From assembly GCF_015689335.1 (NCBI RefSeq), contig NZ_CP065053.1:7192001-7256000 (forward strand): a stretch of DNA of 64,000 nt, read 5' to 3'. The stretch's first letter is position 1. Each line of letters opens with the position of its first letter. This document shows positions 42,412 to 51,422 of the stretch, one piece after another. The position numbers and the translations under genes are program-made. This stretch comes from Massilia antarctica (lineage in GTDB: Bacteria; Pseudomonadota; Gammaproteobacteria; Burkholderiales; Burkholderiaceae_D). Under the pieces are notes generated by a model. That model was not told the DNA's origin, made no database searches, and worked only from the letters and a program-made list of their open reading frames with translations.

Positions 42412-44937
42412 ATGAATACCATTACCATATCAATCGCGGCCGGCATTGGCGCGTCTGTCCTTGGTGCGTCCTTCGCACACGCCGCAAACGCCATCGTCGG
42501 CGTGCACGCGGCCGCGCCGCAGGTGATCGTGGTCGAACTGCAGACCGACACCACCAATGAAGCCGGCGGCACCGCCACCAGTCCCGATGTGCTCGACCTG
42601 GCCCTGTCCAAATGGACGGTCAACGGCCAGGCGGCGCTGGGAATGAGCCGCATGTCGACGCCGTACGAGGAGCAAAAGGCGCTGGCCGCGACCAGTCCCA
42701 ACCTGTTCCCGGTGACGGTGCGCCACAAGATTTATCTGCGGCTCGACAAGCCACTCGCCCAGGGCCAGCCATACACCATCGCCACGCCGTACGGCGCGAC
42801 GCGCCTGGCCTTCGACAACCGCGCCACCTACTGCGAATCGATCAAGGTCAACCAGACCGGCTACAGCAAGCTGGCCAGCTCGCGCTTCGCCAATTTTGGC
42901 GCCTACCTGGGCGACGCCGGCTCGCTCAAGCTGCCGGCCGGATCGCGCTACGAAGTGATCGACGAACGAAGCGGCCGCGCGGTGCTCGGCGGCGAGCCCC
43001 GATACGTCAAGGACGATACCGCCACCGCCAGCGCCAGCTCCGGCGAGCATGTGTATCGCCTGCGGCTCGACCAGCTGGCCGAGGGCGGGCCCTACTTCGT
43101 ATCGGTGCCCGGTTGCGGGCGTTCGCGCTCGTTCGCCGTGGGCGATAGCGCCAGTCGCAAGATCGCTTACGTCTCGGCGCGCGGCCTGTATCACCAGCGC
43201 TGCGGCATGGCCCTCACGCAGCCGTACACGCGCTTCACGCGCGCGATCTGCCACGCCACCGTGGCCGATACGCGCACGCCGTGGGTGTCGACGCCATCGA
43301 TTTCGGTGCCGGACAACGCGGTAATGCAGCCTTTGACCGGCGGCCATCACGATGCCGGCGACTTCGACCGGCGGCCGATGCACACCATCATTCCCATCCT
43401 GATGCTGTCCTACTTCGACGCTTTCCCCACGCACTTCGTCGACCGCCAATACAATATTCCGGAGTCCGGCAACGGCATTCCCGATTTCGTCGACGAAGCC
43501 CTGTGGGCGGTGCTGTCGTGGGAAAACCTGCAGGTGATGAACACGCACGATCCGCAGTTCGGCGGCGTGCGCGCCGGCACCGAGATGAACCGCCATCCTG
43601 CCTACGGCGTACACAGCGCGGCCAGCGATACGGGGCGCTACGGTACCTGGGCCGTGAGCGAAGAAGTCACGGCGCTGTCGGCCGGTATCTTCGCCCACGC
43701 GGCGCGCGTGATCCGCCCGCACGACGCCGTACGCGCCAACGCCCTGCTGCAACGCGCCAGGCTGGCCTGGAGGTACCTGGAAAAGACCGCCACGCCGGAT
43801 GCGGCCAAGGCGCGCTTCATGTATCCGGCGCTGCAGCTGTACCTGGCCACCGGCGAGGCACGCTATCACATGCTGTTCAAGAATGCCGCGCAGGCCATCG
43901 TCGTCGGGAACGGCACGTGGCCCGAGCAGTACTTGCCCGGCAACGCCAGCGCCGCCGTGCAAAGCGCGCATTTCGTCAGCTACCTGACGGCACATGGCCG
44001 CGCGGTCGATCCGGCGCTGGCGCAGGCACTCAGGGACCGCATCGTCTACTTCGCCGATCGCGGCGGCTATGTCGGGCCGTCGCCGGAAAGCCAGGCCTAC
44101 CCTCAGGGCGCAACCAGGTTCCTGGCGTGGGGCGCGAGCACGACGCAGGGAAAATATGCCGACGTGTATGCGTTCGCGTCGCTGTTCGCGGCCAACGACA
44201 CCAAGAAGCAGGCCTACATCAATGCGGTCAGCCAGTATGCCGACTTTTCGCTGGGGCTCAATCCCCTGGGACGCTCGTTCGTGACCGGGCTGGGAACGGA
44301 TACGCCGCAAAGTCCGGCGCATCTCGATTCGTACTTCACCAAATACGGCGTGAGCGATGGCGCCGGCGCCGACCCGCACGTCAAGGCGATTGGCAATGTG
44401 CCGGGGATCGTGGTGTACGGGCCGACCGAGGGGCGCAGCGGCGCCGCCTATCAGACAGCCGTGAGCAACAAGCTGTATCCGTCGTGGGACCGGCTGCCCG
44501 GCCTGCGGCGCTGGGGCGACGGCTGGTCACTCATTAACAGCAATGAGTTCAGTACCTGGGAGACGACGGTGTGGAACGCGGCGATGCATGGCTTCCTGTA
44601 CAACGCCAGCGAGGACCCGCAAGCGACCAGCATTGAACCCGAATGCGATGGCGCGACGTGTGCGGACACAAAACCGAATGCCTGCGTGATCGAGCCGGCG
44701 ACCGGCGCGCTTGTGTTGAGCGGCCTGGCGAACAATATCGTGTGCGTGCAGCGTACCGATAACTGGGCGCAGCAGCGTGTGGTGAACGGGAAGGCGCGGT
44801 TTGCCGCGCCGCGGGCTGCGTCCGGAACGCGCGTGTATGGGTTCAGTGGAGTTAACAGCTATGGCGCTTGCACCACCAAAGTGGCGCAGTTGACCTGCGA
44901 GATGCCGTGGGGATCGGCGCAAACCGTGAAACTGTAA
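42412..44937 (+). CDS. Glycoside hydrolase family 9 endoglucanase
   Basis: An 841-residue exported enzyme (signal peptide ending ASFAHA/AN). An N-terminal Ig-like CelD_N region (~25-270, ESIKVNQTGYSKLASSRFA) precedes the (alpha/alpha)6 GH9 domain. The catalytic Asp motif is GGHHDAGDFDRR (~309-320); later blocks are IPESGNGIPDFVDEALWAVL, GLNPLGRSFVTGLG and, for the general acid, SNEFSTWETTVWNAA (~708-722). The family hydrolyses beta-1,4-glucans such as cellulose. A ~90-residue Cys-containing C-terminal tail is unassigned. AAAGGAG precedes the ATG. The IS1380 element ends 30 bp before the start codon. Confidence 0.9.
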   Translation: MNTITISIAAGIGASVLGASFAHAANAIVGVHAAAPQVIVVELQTDTTNEAGGTATSPDVLDLALSKWTVNGQAALGMSRMSTPYEEQKALAATSPNLFPVTVRHKIYLRLDKPLAQGQPYTIATPYGATRLAFDNRATYCESIKVNQTGYSKLASSRFANFGAYLGDAGSLKLPAGSRYEVIDERSGRAVLGGEPRYVKDDTATASASSGEHVYRLRLDQLAEGGPYFVSVPGCGRSRSFAVGDSASRKIAYVSARGLYHQRCGMALTQPYTRFTRAICHATVADTRTPWVSTPSISVPDNAVMQPLTGGHHDAGDFDRRPMHTIIPILMLSYFDAFPTHFVDRQYNIPESGNGIPDFVDEALWAVLSWENLQVMNTHDPQFGGVRAGTEMNRHPAYGVHSAASDTGRYGTWAVSEEVTALSAGIFAHAARVIRPHDAVRANALLQRARLAWRYLEKTATPDAAKARFMYPALQLYLATGEARYHMLFKNAAQAIVVGNGTWPEQYLPGNASAAVQSAHFVSYLTAHGRAVDPALAQALRDRIVYFADRGGYVGPSPESQAYPQGATRFLAWGASTTQGKYADVYAFASLFAANDTKKQAYINAVSQYADFSLGLNPLGRSFVTGLGTDTPQSPAHLDSYFTKYGVSDGAGADPHVKAIGNVPGIVVYGPTEGRSGAAYQTAVSNKLYPSWDRLPGLRRWGDGWSLINSNEFSTWETTVWNAAMHGFLYNASEDPQATSIEPECDGATCADTKPNACVIEPATGALVLSGLANNIVCVQRTDNWAQQRVVNGKARFAAPRAASGTRVYGFSGVNSYGACTTKVAQLTCEMPWGSAQTVKL

Positions 44938-45045
44938 AACCGTGAAACCGTCGCCCCCGCGCCAAGGCGGCGCTCGGCGGGGGCCCAAGTTCGCTGCGAA
45001 TCGACCAACCTGGCCCCCGATCAGGGCCGCCAAGCCGAAAGGGGG

Positions 45046-46368
45046 TCAGCTCAGGTTTTCAAGCCGGATCTTGACAACCTTGCCGACGACCGTCTCGAGC
45101 TCCTCGATCTTGCTGATCGCCGCATCGATATTCTTTTCCTGCGTCTGGTGCGTCAGCATGATGATGTCGGTACGCGTCTCGCCTTCGCCCGGTTCCTTCT
45201 GCAGCACCGCGTCGATCGAGATCTTGGCGTCCGCCAGGATGCGCGTCAGGTCGGCCATCACGCCCAGTTGATCCTTCACGTACACCCGCAGGTAGTAGCT
45301 GGTGGTGATCTCGGACATCGGCAGGATCGCCACGTTGGTCATCTGGTTCGGCTGGAAGGCCAGATGCGGCACGCGGTATTCCGGATCGGCCGTCGCCAGG
45401 CGGGTGATGTCGACCAGATCGGCAATCACCGACGACGCCGTCGGCTCTGCGCCCGCGCCCTTGCCGTAGTAAAGCGTGGCGCCGACCGCGTCGGCCTGCA
45501 CCAGCACCGCGTTCATCGCCCCTTCCACGTTGGCGATCAGGCGCTTGGCCGGAATCAGGGTCGGGTGCACGCGCAGCTCGATTCCTTCCACCCCATCGAC
45601 CATGGCGCGCTTGGTGATGCCCAGCAGCTTGATGCGGTAGCCCAGCTGCTCGGCGTAGCGGATATCGATCGCCTGCAGGCTGCTGATGCCTTCCACGTGC
45701 GCCTTGTCGAACTGCACCGGGATGCCGAACGCGATCGACGCGATGATGGTCGCCTTGTGCGCGGCGTCCACGCCTTCGATGTCGAAGGTCGGATCGGCTT
45801 CGGCGTAACCGAGTTCCTGCGCCTGTTTCAGCACGGTGGCAAAATCGAGCCCCTTGTCGCGCATCTCGGACAGAATGAAATTGGTGGTGCCGTTGATGAT
45901 GCCGGCCACCGATTCGATGCGGTTGGCGGTCAGGCCTTCGCGCAGCGCCTTGATGATCGGGATGCCGCCTGCCACCGCCGCTTCGAACGCCACCATCACG
46001 CCCTTGGCCTGGGCCGCCGCGAAGATCTCGTTGCCGTGCAGCGCCAGCAGCGCCTTGTTGGCGGTGACCACGTGCTTGCCGTTGTTGATCGCCTTGAGCA
46101 CCAGGTTCTTGGCGATGTCGTAGCCGCCAATCAGTTCGACCACGATGTCGATGTCGGGATGGTTGACCACCAGTTCGGGGTCGTTCACCACCTCGCAGTC
46201 GGTGCCCACGATGCCGCGCGCGCGTTCCACGTTGCGTACCGCGACCATCGCAATCTCGATGCCGCGGCCGGCGCGGCGCCGGATTTCTTCCTGGTTGCGT
46301 TTGAGGACGTTAAAGGTGCCGGCACCAACTACGCCGAGGCCGATCAGGCCGATTTTGATGGGTTTCAT
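45046..46368 (-). CDS. hom: Homoserine dehydrogenase
   Basis: A 440-residue enzyme that reduces aspartate semialdehyde to homoserine for threonine and methionine synthesis. It has the NAD(P)-binding GLIGLGVVGAGTFNVL, the substrate region GGIPIIKALREGLTANRIES followed by VAGIINGTTNFIL, catalytic Lys region FDIEGVDAAHKATIIASIAF, and a C-terminal ACT domain (YYLRVYVKDQLGVMADLTRI) for feedback control. It lies 22 bp downstream of alaA, as in many Burkholderiales, but thrC, the usual next gene, is absent; the next gene downstream is the convergent GH9 gene. Confidence 0.95.
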   Translation of the reverse strand: MKPIKIGLIGLGVVGAGTFNVLKRNQEEIRRRAGRGIEIAMVAVRNVERARGIVGTDCEVVNDPELVVNHPDIDIVVELIGGYDIAKNLVLKAINNGKHVVTANKALLALHGNEIFAAAQAKGVMVAFEAAVAGGIPIIKALREGLTANRIESVAGIINGTTNFILSEMRDKGLDFATVLKQAQELGYAEADPTFDIEGVDAAHKATIIASIAFGIPVQFDKAHVEGISSLQAIDIRYAEQLGYRIKLLGITKRAMVDGVEGIELRVHPTLIPAKRLIANVEGAMNAVLVQADAVGATLYYGKGAGAEPTASSVIADLVDITRLATADPEYRVPHLAFQPNQMTNVAILPMSEITTSYYLRVYVKDQLGVMADLTRILADAKISIDAVLQKEPGEGETRTDIIMLTHQTQEKNIDAAISKIEELETVVGKVVKIRLENLS

Positions 46369-46390
46369 AGTTCTTTATCTGGAAGAGGTA

Positions 46391-47620
46391 TCAGCCGCGC
46401 CCGTGGCGGCGTCGGTAGCCGTCAAGGAAGCGCGCAATGCGGCCGCAAGCGTCGGTCAGGTCGTCGGAATTGGGCAGGAACACGAGACGGAAGTGATCCG
46501 GCGCGATCCAGTTGAAGCCCGTTCCCTGGACGATCAGGACTTTTTCTTCGGCCAGCAGGTCGTAGGCAAACTGCTGATCATCCGCGATCGGGTACATCAC
46601 GGGGTCGAGGCGCGGGAACATGTACAGCGCGGCTTTTGGCTTCACGCAGGTCACGCCCGGAATGTCGGTTAAGAGTTTGTGCGCCATGTCGCGCTGGCGC
46701 AGCAGGCGTCCGCCGGGACCTACCAGGTCGTTGATGCTCTGGTAGCCGCCCAGCGCGGTCTGGATCGCGAACTGGCCCGGCGCGTTGGCGCACAGGCGCA
46801 TCGAGGCCAGCATGTTGAGGCCATCGATGTAATCCCTGGCGTGGCGTTTTTCGCCCGACACCACCATCCAGCCGGCGCGGTAGCCGCAGGAACGGTAGTT
46901 TTTCGACAGGCCGTTCAGGGTAATGAACAGCACATCGTCGGCCAGGGACGCGATCGAGTCGTGCTGCTCGCCGTCGTACAAGACCTTGTCGTAGATTTCG
47001 TCGGCCAGGATGATCAGCTGGTGCTGGCGCGCCAGTTCGATGATCTCGAGCAGGATTTCGCGCGGATACAGGGCGCCGGTCGGGTTGTTCGGGTTGATCA
47101 CCACGATCGCCTTGGTATTGCTGGTGATCTTGCGGCGCATGTCGTCGATGTCGGGATACCAGCCGGCCTGCTCGTCGCAGATGTAGTGCACGGGGTTGCC
47201 GCCCGACAGGCTCACGGCCGCCGTCCACAGCGGGTAGTCCGGCGCCGGGACCAGCACTTCGTCGCCGTTGTTGAGCAAGCCGTTCATGGCCATGACGATC
47301 AGTTCCGACGCGCCATTGCCGAGGTAAATGTCTTCGATGGTCACGCCACTGATGCGCTTGCTCTGCGTGTAGTGCATGACGGCCTTGCGCGGCGCGAACA
47401 TGCCTTTCGAATCGGTGTAGCCGGCGGCGCCGTGCATATTGAGGATCATGTCTTGCACGATCTCGTCGGGCGGGTCGAAACCGAACACGGCCAGGTTGCC
47501 GATGTTGAGTTTGATAATCTTGTGGCCTTCTTCCTCCATCTGCCTGGATTTCTCCAGCGCGGGGCCGCGGATTTCGTAGCAGACGTCGTCGAGCTTGTTC
47601 GATTTCAGAATCGGTCGCAA
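46391..47620 (-). CDS. alaA: Alanine/pyridoxal-phosphate aminotransferase AlaA
   Basis: A 409-residue fold-type I aminotransferase, cytoplasmic, making alanine from pyruvate and glutamate. Motifs include the Asn in VVINPNNPTGALYPREI, Asp in ADEIYDKVLYDG, the PLP-binding Lys in LNGLSKNYRSCGYRAGW, and the terminal substrate Arg in DHFRLVFLPN. The start codon is TTG (47618-47620), giving RPILKSNKLDDVCYEIRGPA; no better upstream start is visible. First gene of the alaA-hom unit, divergent from the Mth938-like gene. Confidence 0.9.
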   Translation of the reverse strand: MRPILKSNKLDDVCYEIRGPALEKSRQMEEEGHKIIKLNIGNLAVFGFDPPDEIVQDMILNMHGAAGYTDSKGMFAPRKAVMHYTQSKRISGVTIEDIYLGNGASELIVMAMNGLLNNGDEVLVPAPDYPLWTAAVSLSGGNPVHYICDEQAGWYPDIDDMRRKITSNTKAIVVINPNNPTGALYPREILLEIIELARQHQLIILADEIYDKVLYDGEQHDSIASLADDVLFITLNGLSKNYRSCGYRAGWMVVSGEKRHARDYIDGLNMLASMRLCANAPGQFAIQTALGGYQSINDLVGPGGRLLRQRDMAHKLLTDIPGVTCVKPKAALYMFPRLDPVMYPIADDQQFAYDLLAEEKVLIVQGTGFNWIAPDHFRLVFLPNSDDLTDACGRIARFLDGYRRRHGRG

Positions 47621-47846
47621 AATAGTTCCCTGTTCAATGGCTTTGTTGCAGTGCGAAAAATACCCATTCTGCCGAAAGGAGGCGATTTAATCAACCTGAG
47701 GTTCAGGGAAAAGTGGGCAAAAACACGTGAAATGATGCCGCTTTGGCGGGCGTTTCGCGAAAATTCGCGGTTTACTGGACTTTGTGGCATGCTAACGCCA
47801 CGCGCAGCGCCTATGTGCCCTGCATCACCTTTTCAGTCTCCATGCC

Positions 47847-48227
47847 ATGAAGCTCCATTCCAGCACCACCCAACAATACCAGACCGTGACCGCTTACGAC
47901 GATACCGGGGTCGAAATCAACGCCCAGCGCTTCGATTACAGCCTGCTGGTGATGCCCGAGACGCCGCCGCGCGCCTGGGACGTGCCCACGTTCGATGCGC
48001 TCACTACCGCGCATTTCGAGACCATCGAACAAGACAAGCCGGACGTGGTCATTCTCGGCACCGGCGAGCGCCAGCGCTTCGTGCATCCGAAGCTGATCGC
48101 CGCGCTGCTCGAACGCCGCATCGGCTGCGAGTGCATGGATAACAAGGCGGCTTGCCGGACGTATAACATCCTGATGGGCGAAGGGCGCCGGGTGACCTTG
48201 GCGCTGATCCTGGGCGAGACGCGCTGA
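47847..48227 (+). CDS. Mth938-like domain protein (DUF498)
   Basis: A 126-residue cytoplasmic protein of the Mth938/NDUFAF3-like fold. Diagnostic pieces are FDYSLLVMPETPPRAWDVP, VVILGTGERQRFVHPKLIAA and CECMDNKAACRTYNILMGEG. Bacterial members are of unknown function; the mitochondrial homologue helps assemble complex I. It is a single gene followed by a block of REP repeats. Confidence 0.85.
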   Translation: MKLHSSTTQQYQTVTAYDDTGVEINAQRFDYSLLVMPETPPRAWDVPTFDALTTAHFETIEQDKPDVVILGTGERQRFVHPKLIAALLERRIGCECMDNKAACRTYNILMGEGRRVTLALILGETR

Positions 48228-48260
48228 GCGGCGATATCCGATATCGCTACACGCTGCTTC

Positions 48261-48526
48261 GTCATTCCCGCGCAGGTCCCAGTTTCTATGAAACTCCTCA
48301 AATCTCTTGGAACTGTGCAAAGTGCGAGGGCGCTTCCAAATGGCGCTAACCTAAGCTCCGTCATTCCCGCGCAGGCGGGAATCCATAGCACATTCGTATA
48401 TCGACGGTGCTATGGGGGAAACGCATGCGTTTCCGCCTGCGCGGGAGCGACGGTTTCGAGGTTTGTAGTCGCAAAGCTGCTCAAATTAGCGGCAAAGACT
48501 AGTTCCTGGAGAGGCGGGAATCCAAG
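48261..48526. repeat. Nested palindromic repeat, copy A
   Basis: A cluster of inverted repeats. The central 48360-48492 is identical to the reverse complement of 54991-55123 (133 of 133 bases by eye). Inside are the common GTCATTCCCGCGCAGGCGGG palindrome, a CCATAGCAC...GTGCTATGG hairpin and the perfect palindrome GGAAACGCATGCGTTTCC, all enclosed by a CCCGCGCAGGCGG/CCGCCTGCGCGGG inverted pair. Related but weaker repeat sequence continues to about 48665. This fills the 573-bp gap between the Mth938-like gene and bcp; I see no gene in it. Confidence 0.85.
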
Positions 48527-48800
48527 TTTCCCGCGCTACGACGGCGCAACGTACTTGGGTTCCCGCCTCTCCAGGAACTGGCCTCTGGACTTGCCTCGTT
48601 CCAAGGAATAGGAGGAGTTTCTTCGAAACCGGAGGCTGCGCGGGAACGACGGATTGCAGGTTAACGGTAGTGGCGGCATTGATCAGTTCTTGCAATCCGG
48701 CACTCCGTCCCCATATCTTGTCCGCCCAAACACGTTTCCCCCTCCCCTGTTGCGCTGCGGGGTATAAAATCAGCGCTGACTCACCTTCAGGAGAGAACCT

Positions 48801-49271
48801 GTGGCTGATAGCCAAATTGCAGCACCTTATACCGACTTCTCGGCCGTCATGACGGGCGCCAAGCCGTTCCAGCTGTCCGGCCGCCCTGCCCGCTACACCG
48901 TGCTGTACTTTTACCCAAAAGACAACACGCCCGGCTGCACCACCGAAAGCATCGCTTTCCGCGACCTGCACGCGCAGTTCCAGCAAGCCGGCACCGAAAT
49001 CTATGGCATCAGCCGCGATTCGCTGCGCTCGCACGAAGGCTTCAAATCCAAGCTCGGCCTGCCGTTCGAACTCATTTCCGACCCCGAGGAAGCCATGTGC
49101 CTCCAGTTCGGTGTGATGAAAATGAAGAATATGTACGGTAAGCAAGTGCGCGGGGTCGAACGGAGCACGTTTGTAATTGACGCTGATGGTAAATTAATGA
49201 AAGAATGGAGAGGCGTGAAAGTCCCTAATCACGCCGAGGACGTGCTTGAATTTATCAAGAGCCAAGCTTGA
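48801..49271 (+). CDS. bcp: Peroxiredoxin of the Bcp/PrxQ type
   Basis: A 156-residue thiol peroxidase reducing hydroperoxides in the cytoplasm. GTG start with GGAGAG upstream. The peroxidatic Cys is in YFYPKDNTPGCTTESIAFRD; the position five residues later, where two-Cys Bcp proteins have the resolving Cys, is Ile/Ser, so it is a one-Cys type. The rest (GISRDSLRSHEGFKSKLGLP, VERSTFVIDADG) is canonical. Upstream of phoH, an arrangement common in Burkholderiales. Confidence 0.9.
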   Translation: MADSQIAAPYTDFSAVMTGAKPFQLSGRPARYTVLYFYPKDNTPGCTTESIAFRDLHAQFQQAGTEIYGISRDSLRSHEGFKSKLGLPFELISDPEEAMCLQFGVMKMKNMYGKQVRGVERSTFVIDADGKLMKEWRGVKVPNHAEDVLEFIKSQA

Positions 49272-49388
49272 CGAGGACGGCTCGCATCCAGGGAACCCTG
49301 TCGATCAACCCGCAGCAGAACCCGATTGCACCAGACATTTTGAGTCACACCTGCCGTTTTCCGCATCATCCCAATCTGGCGGCCTGCC

Positions 49389-49410
49389 GGCCCGGCCACT
49401 ATGCCGGGCC
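49389..49410. other. Strong stem-loop between bcp and phoH
   Basis: GGCCCGGC (49389-49396) and GCCGGGCC (49403-49410) pair perfectly around a six-base loop. There is no T run, so it is at best a partial terminator or mRNA-processing site in the 249-bp gap, which otherwise holds nothing recognisable. Confidence 0.4.
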
Positions 49411-49520
49411 CGACCACCACCCCCTTAGTTCGCACAGCCGCATCGAGCCCGCCGCCACCAGCGCCGCCTGCGCCGACGCCTCCGGGCTATCCTTCCGCAC
49501 CTTTTTAGATTGAGACTCAG

Positions 49521-51323
49521 ATGCCACTGCCAAAAATCCCCACCAAGCCAGCCACCCTGCTGCTGGCTGAAGATTATCCCAAAGCCGACCGCAGCAAGCC
49601 CGCCGCCGTGCAGGCCGCCAAGCCGAAACTGAGCGCGGTCGCCGAGATCGCCGCCGAGCCGGTTGCCAAGGCGCCGGCCAAAACCACGCGCGCCAAGGTA
49701 CCGGCCAAGCAGGCTGCCCTGGTCGCCGCGTCGCCGCAGGCAACGCCAGCCCCGCTGCTGTCCTCGCCGCTGGTGATGGAAACCCCGGTCGCCAAACCTT
49801 CCGGCCGCGGCAAGGAAAAGCAGCCGGTCGACCTGGAAGCGCCGCACCCGGCCAAGCACAAGGCGGTCGAGATGACGGTCAAGTCCTCCACCAGCCGCAA
49901 TGCCGACCAGACCGGCAAGACCAAGATGTTCGTGCTCGACACCAACGTGCTGATGCACGATCCTTCGTCGCTGTTCCGCTTCGAAGAGCACGATGTCTAC
50001 CTGCCGATGATGACCCTGGAAGAGCTGGACGACCACAAGAAGGGCATGTCCGAAGTGGCGCGCAATGCACGCCAGGTCTCGCGCACGCTCGACGCGCTGG
50101 TCGGCAGCATCGACGATGGCGCGATCGAAAACGGCATTCCGCTGGCCAAGCTGGGCAACAAGGATGCCAAGGGCCGCCTGTTCTTCCAGACGCGCCTGCA
50201 AAACGGCCCGACCCTGCCGGAAGGCCTTCCGGTCGGTAAAGCCGACAACCAGATCCTGGGTGTGGTACGCAACCTGGAAGCGGAGCAGCCGGGCCGCGCC
50301 ATCGTGCTGGTATCGAAAGACATCAACATGCGCATCAAGGCGCGCGCGCTGGGCTTGCCGGCCGAAGACTACTTCAACGACCACGTGCTGGAAGACAGCG
50401 ACCTGCTGTACTCGGGCATCGTGCAGTTGCCGGACGACTTCTGGAACAAGAACGGCAAGGACATGGAATCCTGGCAGGAGAACAAGAACGGCGTCTCCTC
50501 GACCTTCTACCGGGTCACCGGCCCGACCATGCTGACCTTGCTGGTGAACCAGTTCGTGTACCTGGAACCAAAGAATGGCGAAGCGCCGTTCTACGGCCAG
50601 GTCAAGCAGCTCAATGGCAAAACCGCCGTGATCCAGACCCTGCGCGACTTCAGCCACAACAAGAACAACGTGTGGGGCGTCACCGCGCGCAACCGCGAGC
50701 AGAACTTTGCGCTGAACCTGTTGATGAATCCGGAATGCGACTTCGTCACCCTGCTCGGCCAGGCCGGCACCGGCAAGACCTTGCTGGCCCTGGCGGCCGG
50801 CCTGGCGCAGGTGCTCGAAACGAAGCTGTATAACGAAATCATCGTCACCAGGGTCACGGTGCCGGTGGGCGAAGACATCGGCTTCCTGCCCGGTACCGAG
50901 GAAGAGAAGATGGGGCCGTGGATGGGCGCTTTCGACGACAACCTCGAAGTGCTCAACAAGTCCGATTCGGATGGCGGCGAATGGGGTCGCGCGGCGACGC
51001 AAGACTTGATCCGCTCGCGCATCAAGATCAAGTCGCTCAACTTCATGCGCGGCCGCACCTTCGTCAACAAGTTCCTGATCATCGATGAAGCGCAGAACCT
51101 GACGCCGAAACAGATCAAGACCCTGGTCACGCGCGCCGGTCCGGGCACCAAGATTCTGTGCCTCGGCAATATCGCGCAGATCGATACGCCTTACCTGACC
51201 GAAGGGTCGAGCGGCCTGACCTACGTGGTCGACCGCTTCAAGGGCTGGTCGCACAGCGGCCACGTCACCCTGGCGCGCGGCGAACGTTCGCGCCTGGCCG
51301 ACCACGCGAGCGAAGTGCTGTAA
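49521..51323 (+). CDS. PhoH-family PIN-ATPase
   Basis: A 600-residue cytoplasmic protein. The first ~130 residues are a low-complexity Ala/Lys/Pro extension. A PIN nuclease domain follows (MFVLDTNVLMHDPSSLFRFE, ~135-290), then the PhoH ATPase (Walker A GQAGTGKTLLALAAG ~413-427; Walker B FLIIDEAQNLTPKQIKTLVT). Such PhoH2-like proteins couple RNA unwinding to RNase activity and are linked to phosphate or stress responses. The N-terminal tail is longer than in most homologues. Confidence 0.9.
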   Translation: MPLPKIPTKPATLLLAEDYPKADRSKPAAVQAAKPKLSAVAEIAAEPVAKAPAKTTRAKVPAKQAALVAASPQATPAPLLSSPLVMETPVAKPSGRGKEKQPVDLEAPHPAKHKAVEMTVKSSTSRNADQTGKTKMFVLDTNVLMHDPSSLFRFEEHDVYLPMMTLEELDDHKKGMSEVARNARQVSRTLDALVGSIDDGAIENGIPLAKLGNKDAKGRLFFQTRLQNGPTLPEGLPVGKADNQILGVVRNLEAEQPGRAIVLVSKDINMRIKARALGLPAEDYFNDHVLEDSDLLYSGIVQLPDDFWNKNGKDMESWQENKNGVSSTFYRVTGPTMLTLLVNQFVYLEPKNGEAPFYGQVKQLNGKTAVIQTLRDFSHNKNNVWGVTARNREQNFALNLLMNPECDFVTLLGQAGTGKTLLALAAGLAQVLETKLYNEIIVTRVTVPVGEDIGFLPGTEEEKMGPWMGAFDDNLEVLNKSDSDGGEWGRAATQDLIRSRIKIKSLNFMRGRTFVNKFLIIDEAQNLTPKQIKTLVTRAGPGTKILCLGNIAQIDTPYLTEGSSGLTYVVDRFKGWSHSGHVTLARGERSRLADHASEVL

Positions 51324-51353
51324 CACGCCGCGTTCCGACTAATTAGTACAGTC

Positions 51354-51399
51354 AAAACGGTCTCTCTCCAGTCATCTGGACAGAGGCCGTTTTCTTTTG
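51354..51399 (+). terminator. Intrinsic terminator of phoH
   Basis: A long stem AAAACGG-t-CTCT-c-TCCAG with CTGGA-c-AGAG-g-CCGTTTT (51354-51371 / 51376-51393), loop TCAT, followed by TTTTCTTTT. The stem's A-rich left side could also serve the minus strand. Confidence 0.88.
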
Positions 51400-51422
51400 T
51401 TGCCTGCTTTGCGAAGGACATG

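Noticed and set aside
42430..44379. Very long open frame (649 codons) antisense to the GH9 gene
   Set aside because: High-GC shadow of a clearly conserved enzyme; the product is His/Arg/Gly-rich with no recognisable domain. The same reasoning removes long antisense frames at 8058-9497, 13452-15140 and 49425-51326.
44938..45045. GC-rich inverted repeat near the end of hom as a terminator
   Set aside because: A weak GCCCCCG/CGGGGGC pairing exists but there is no T run on either strand and the loop is long.
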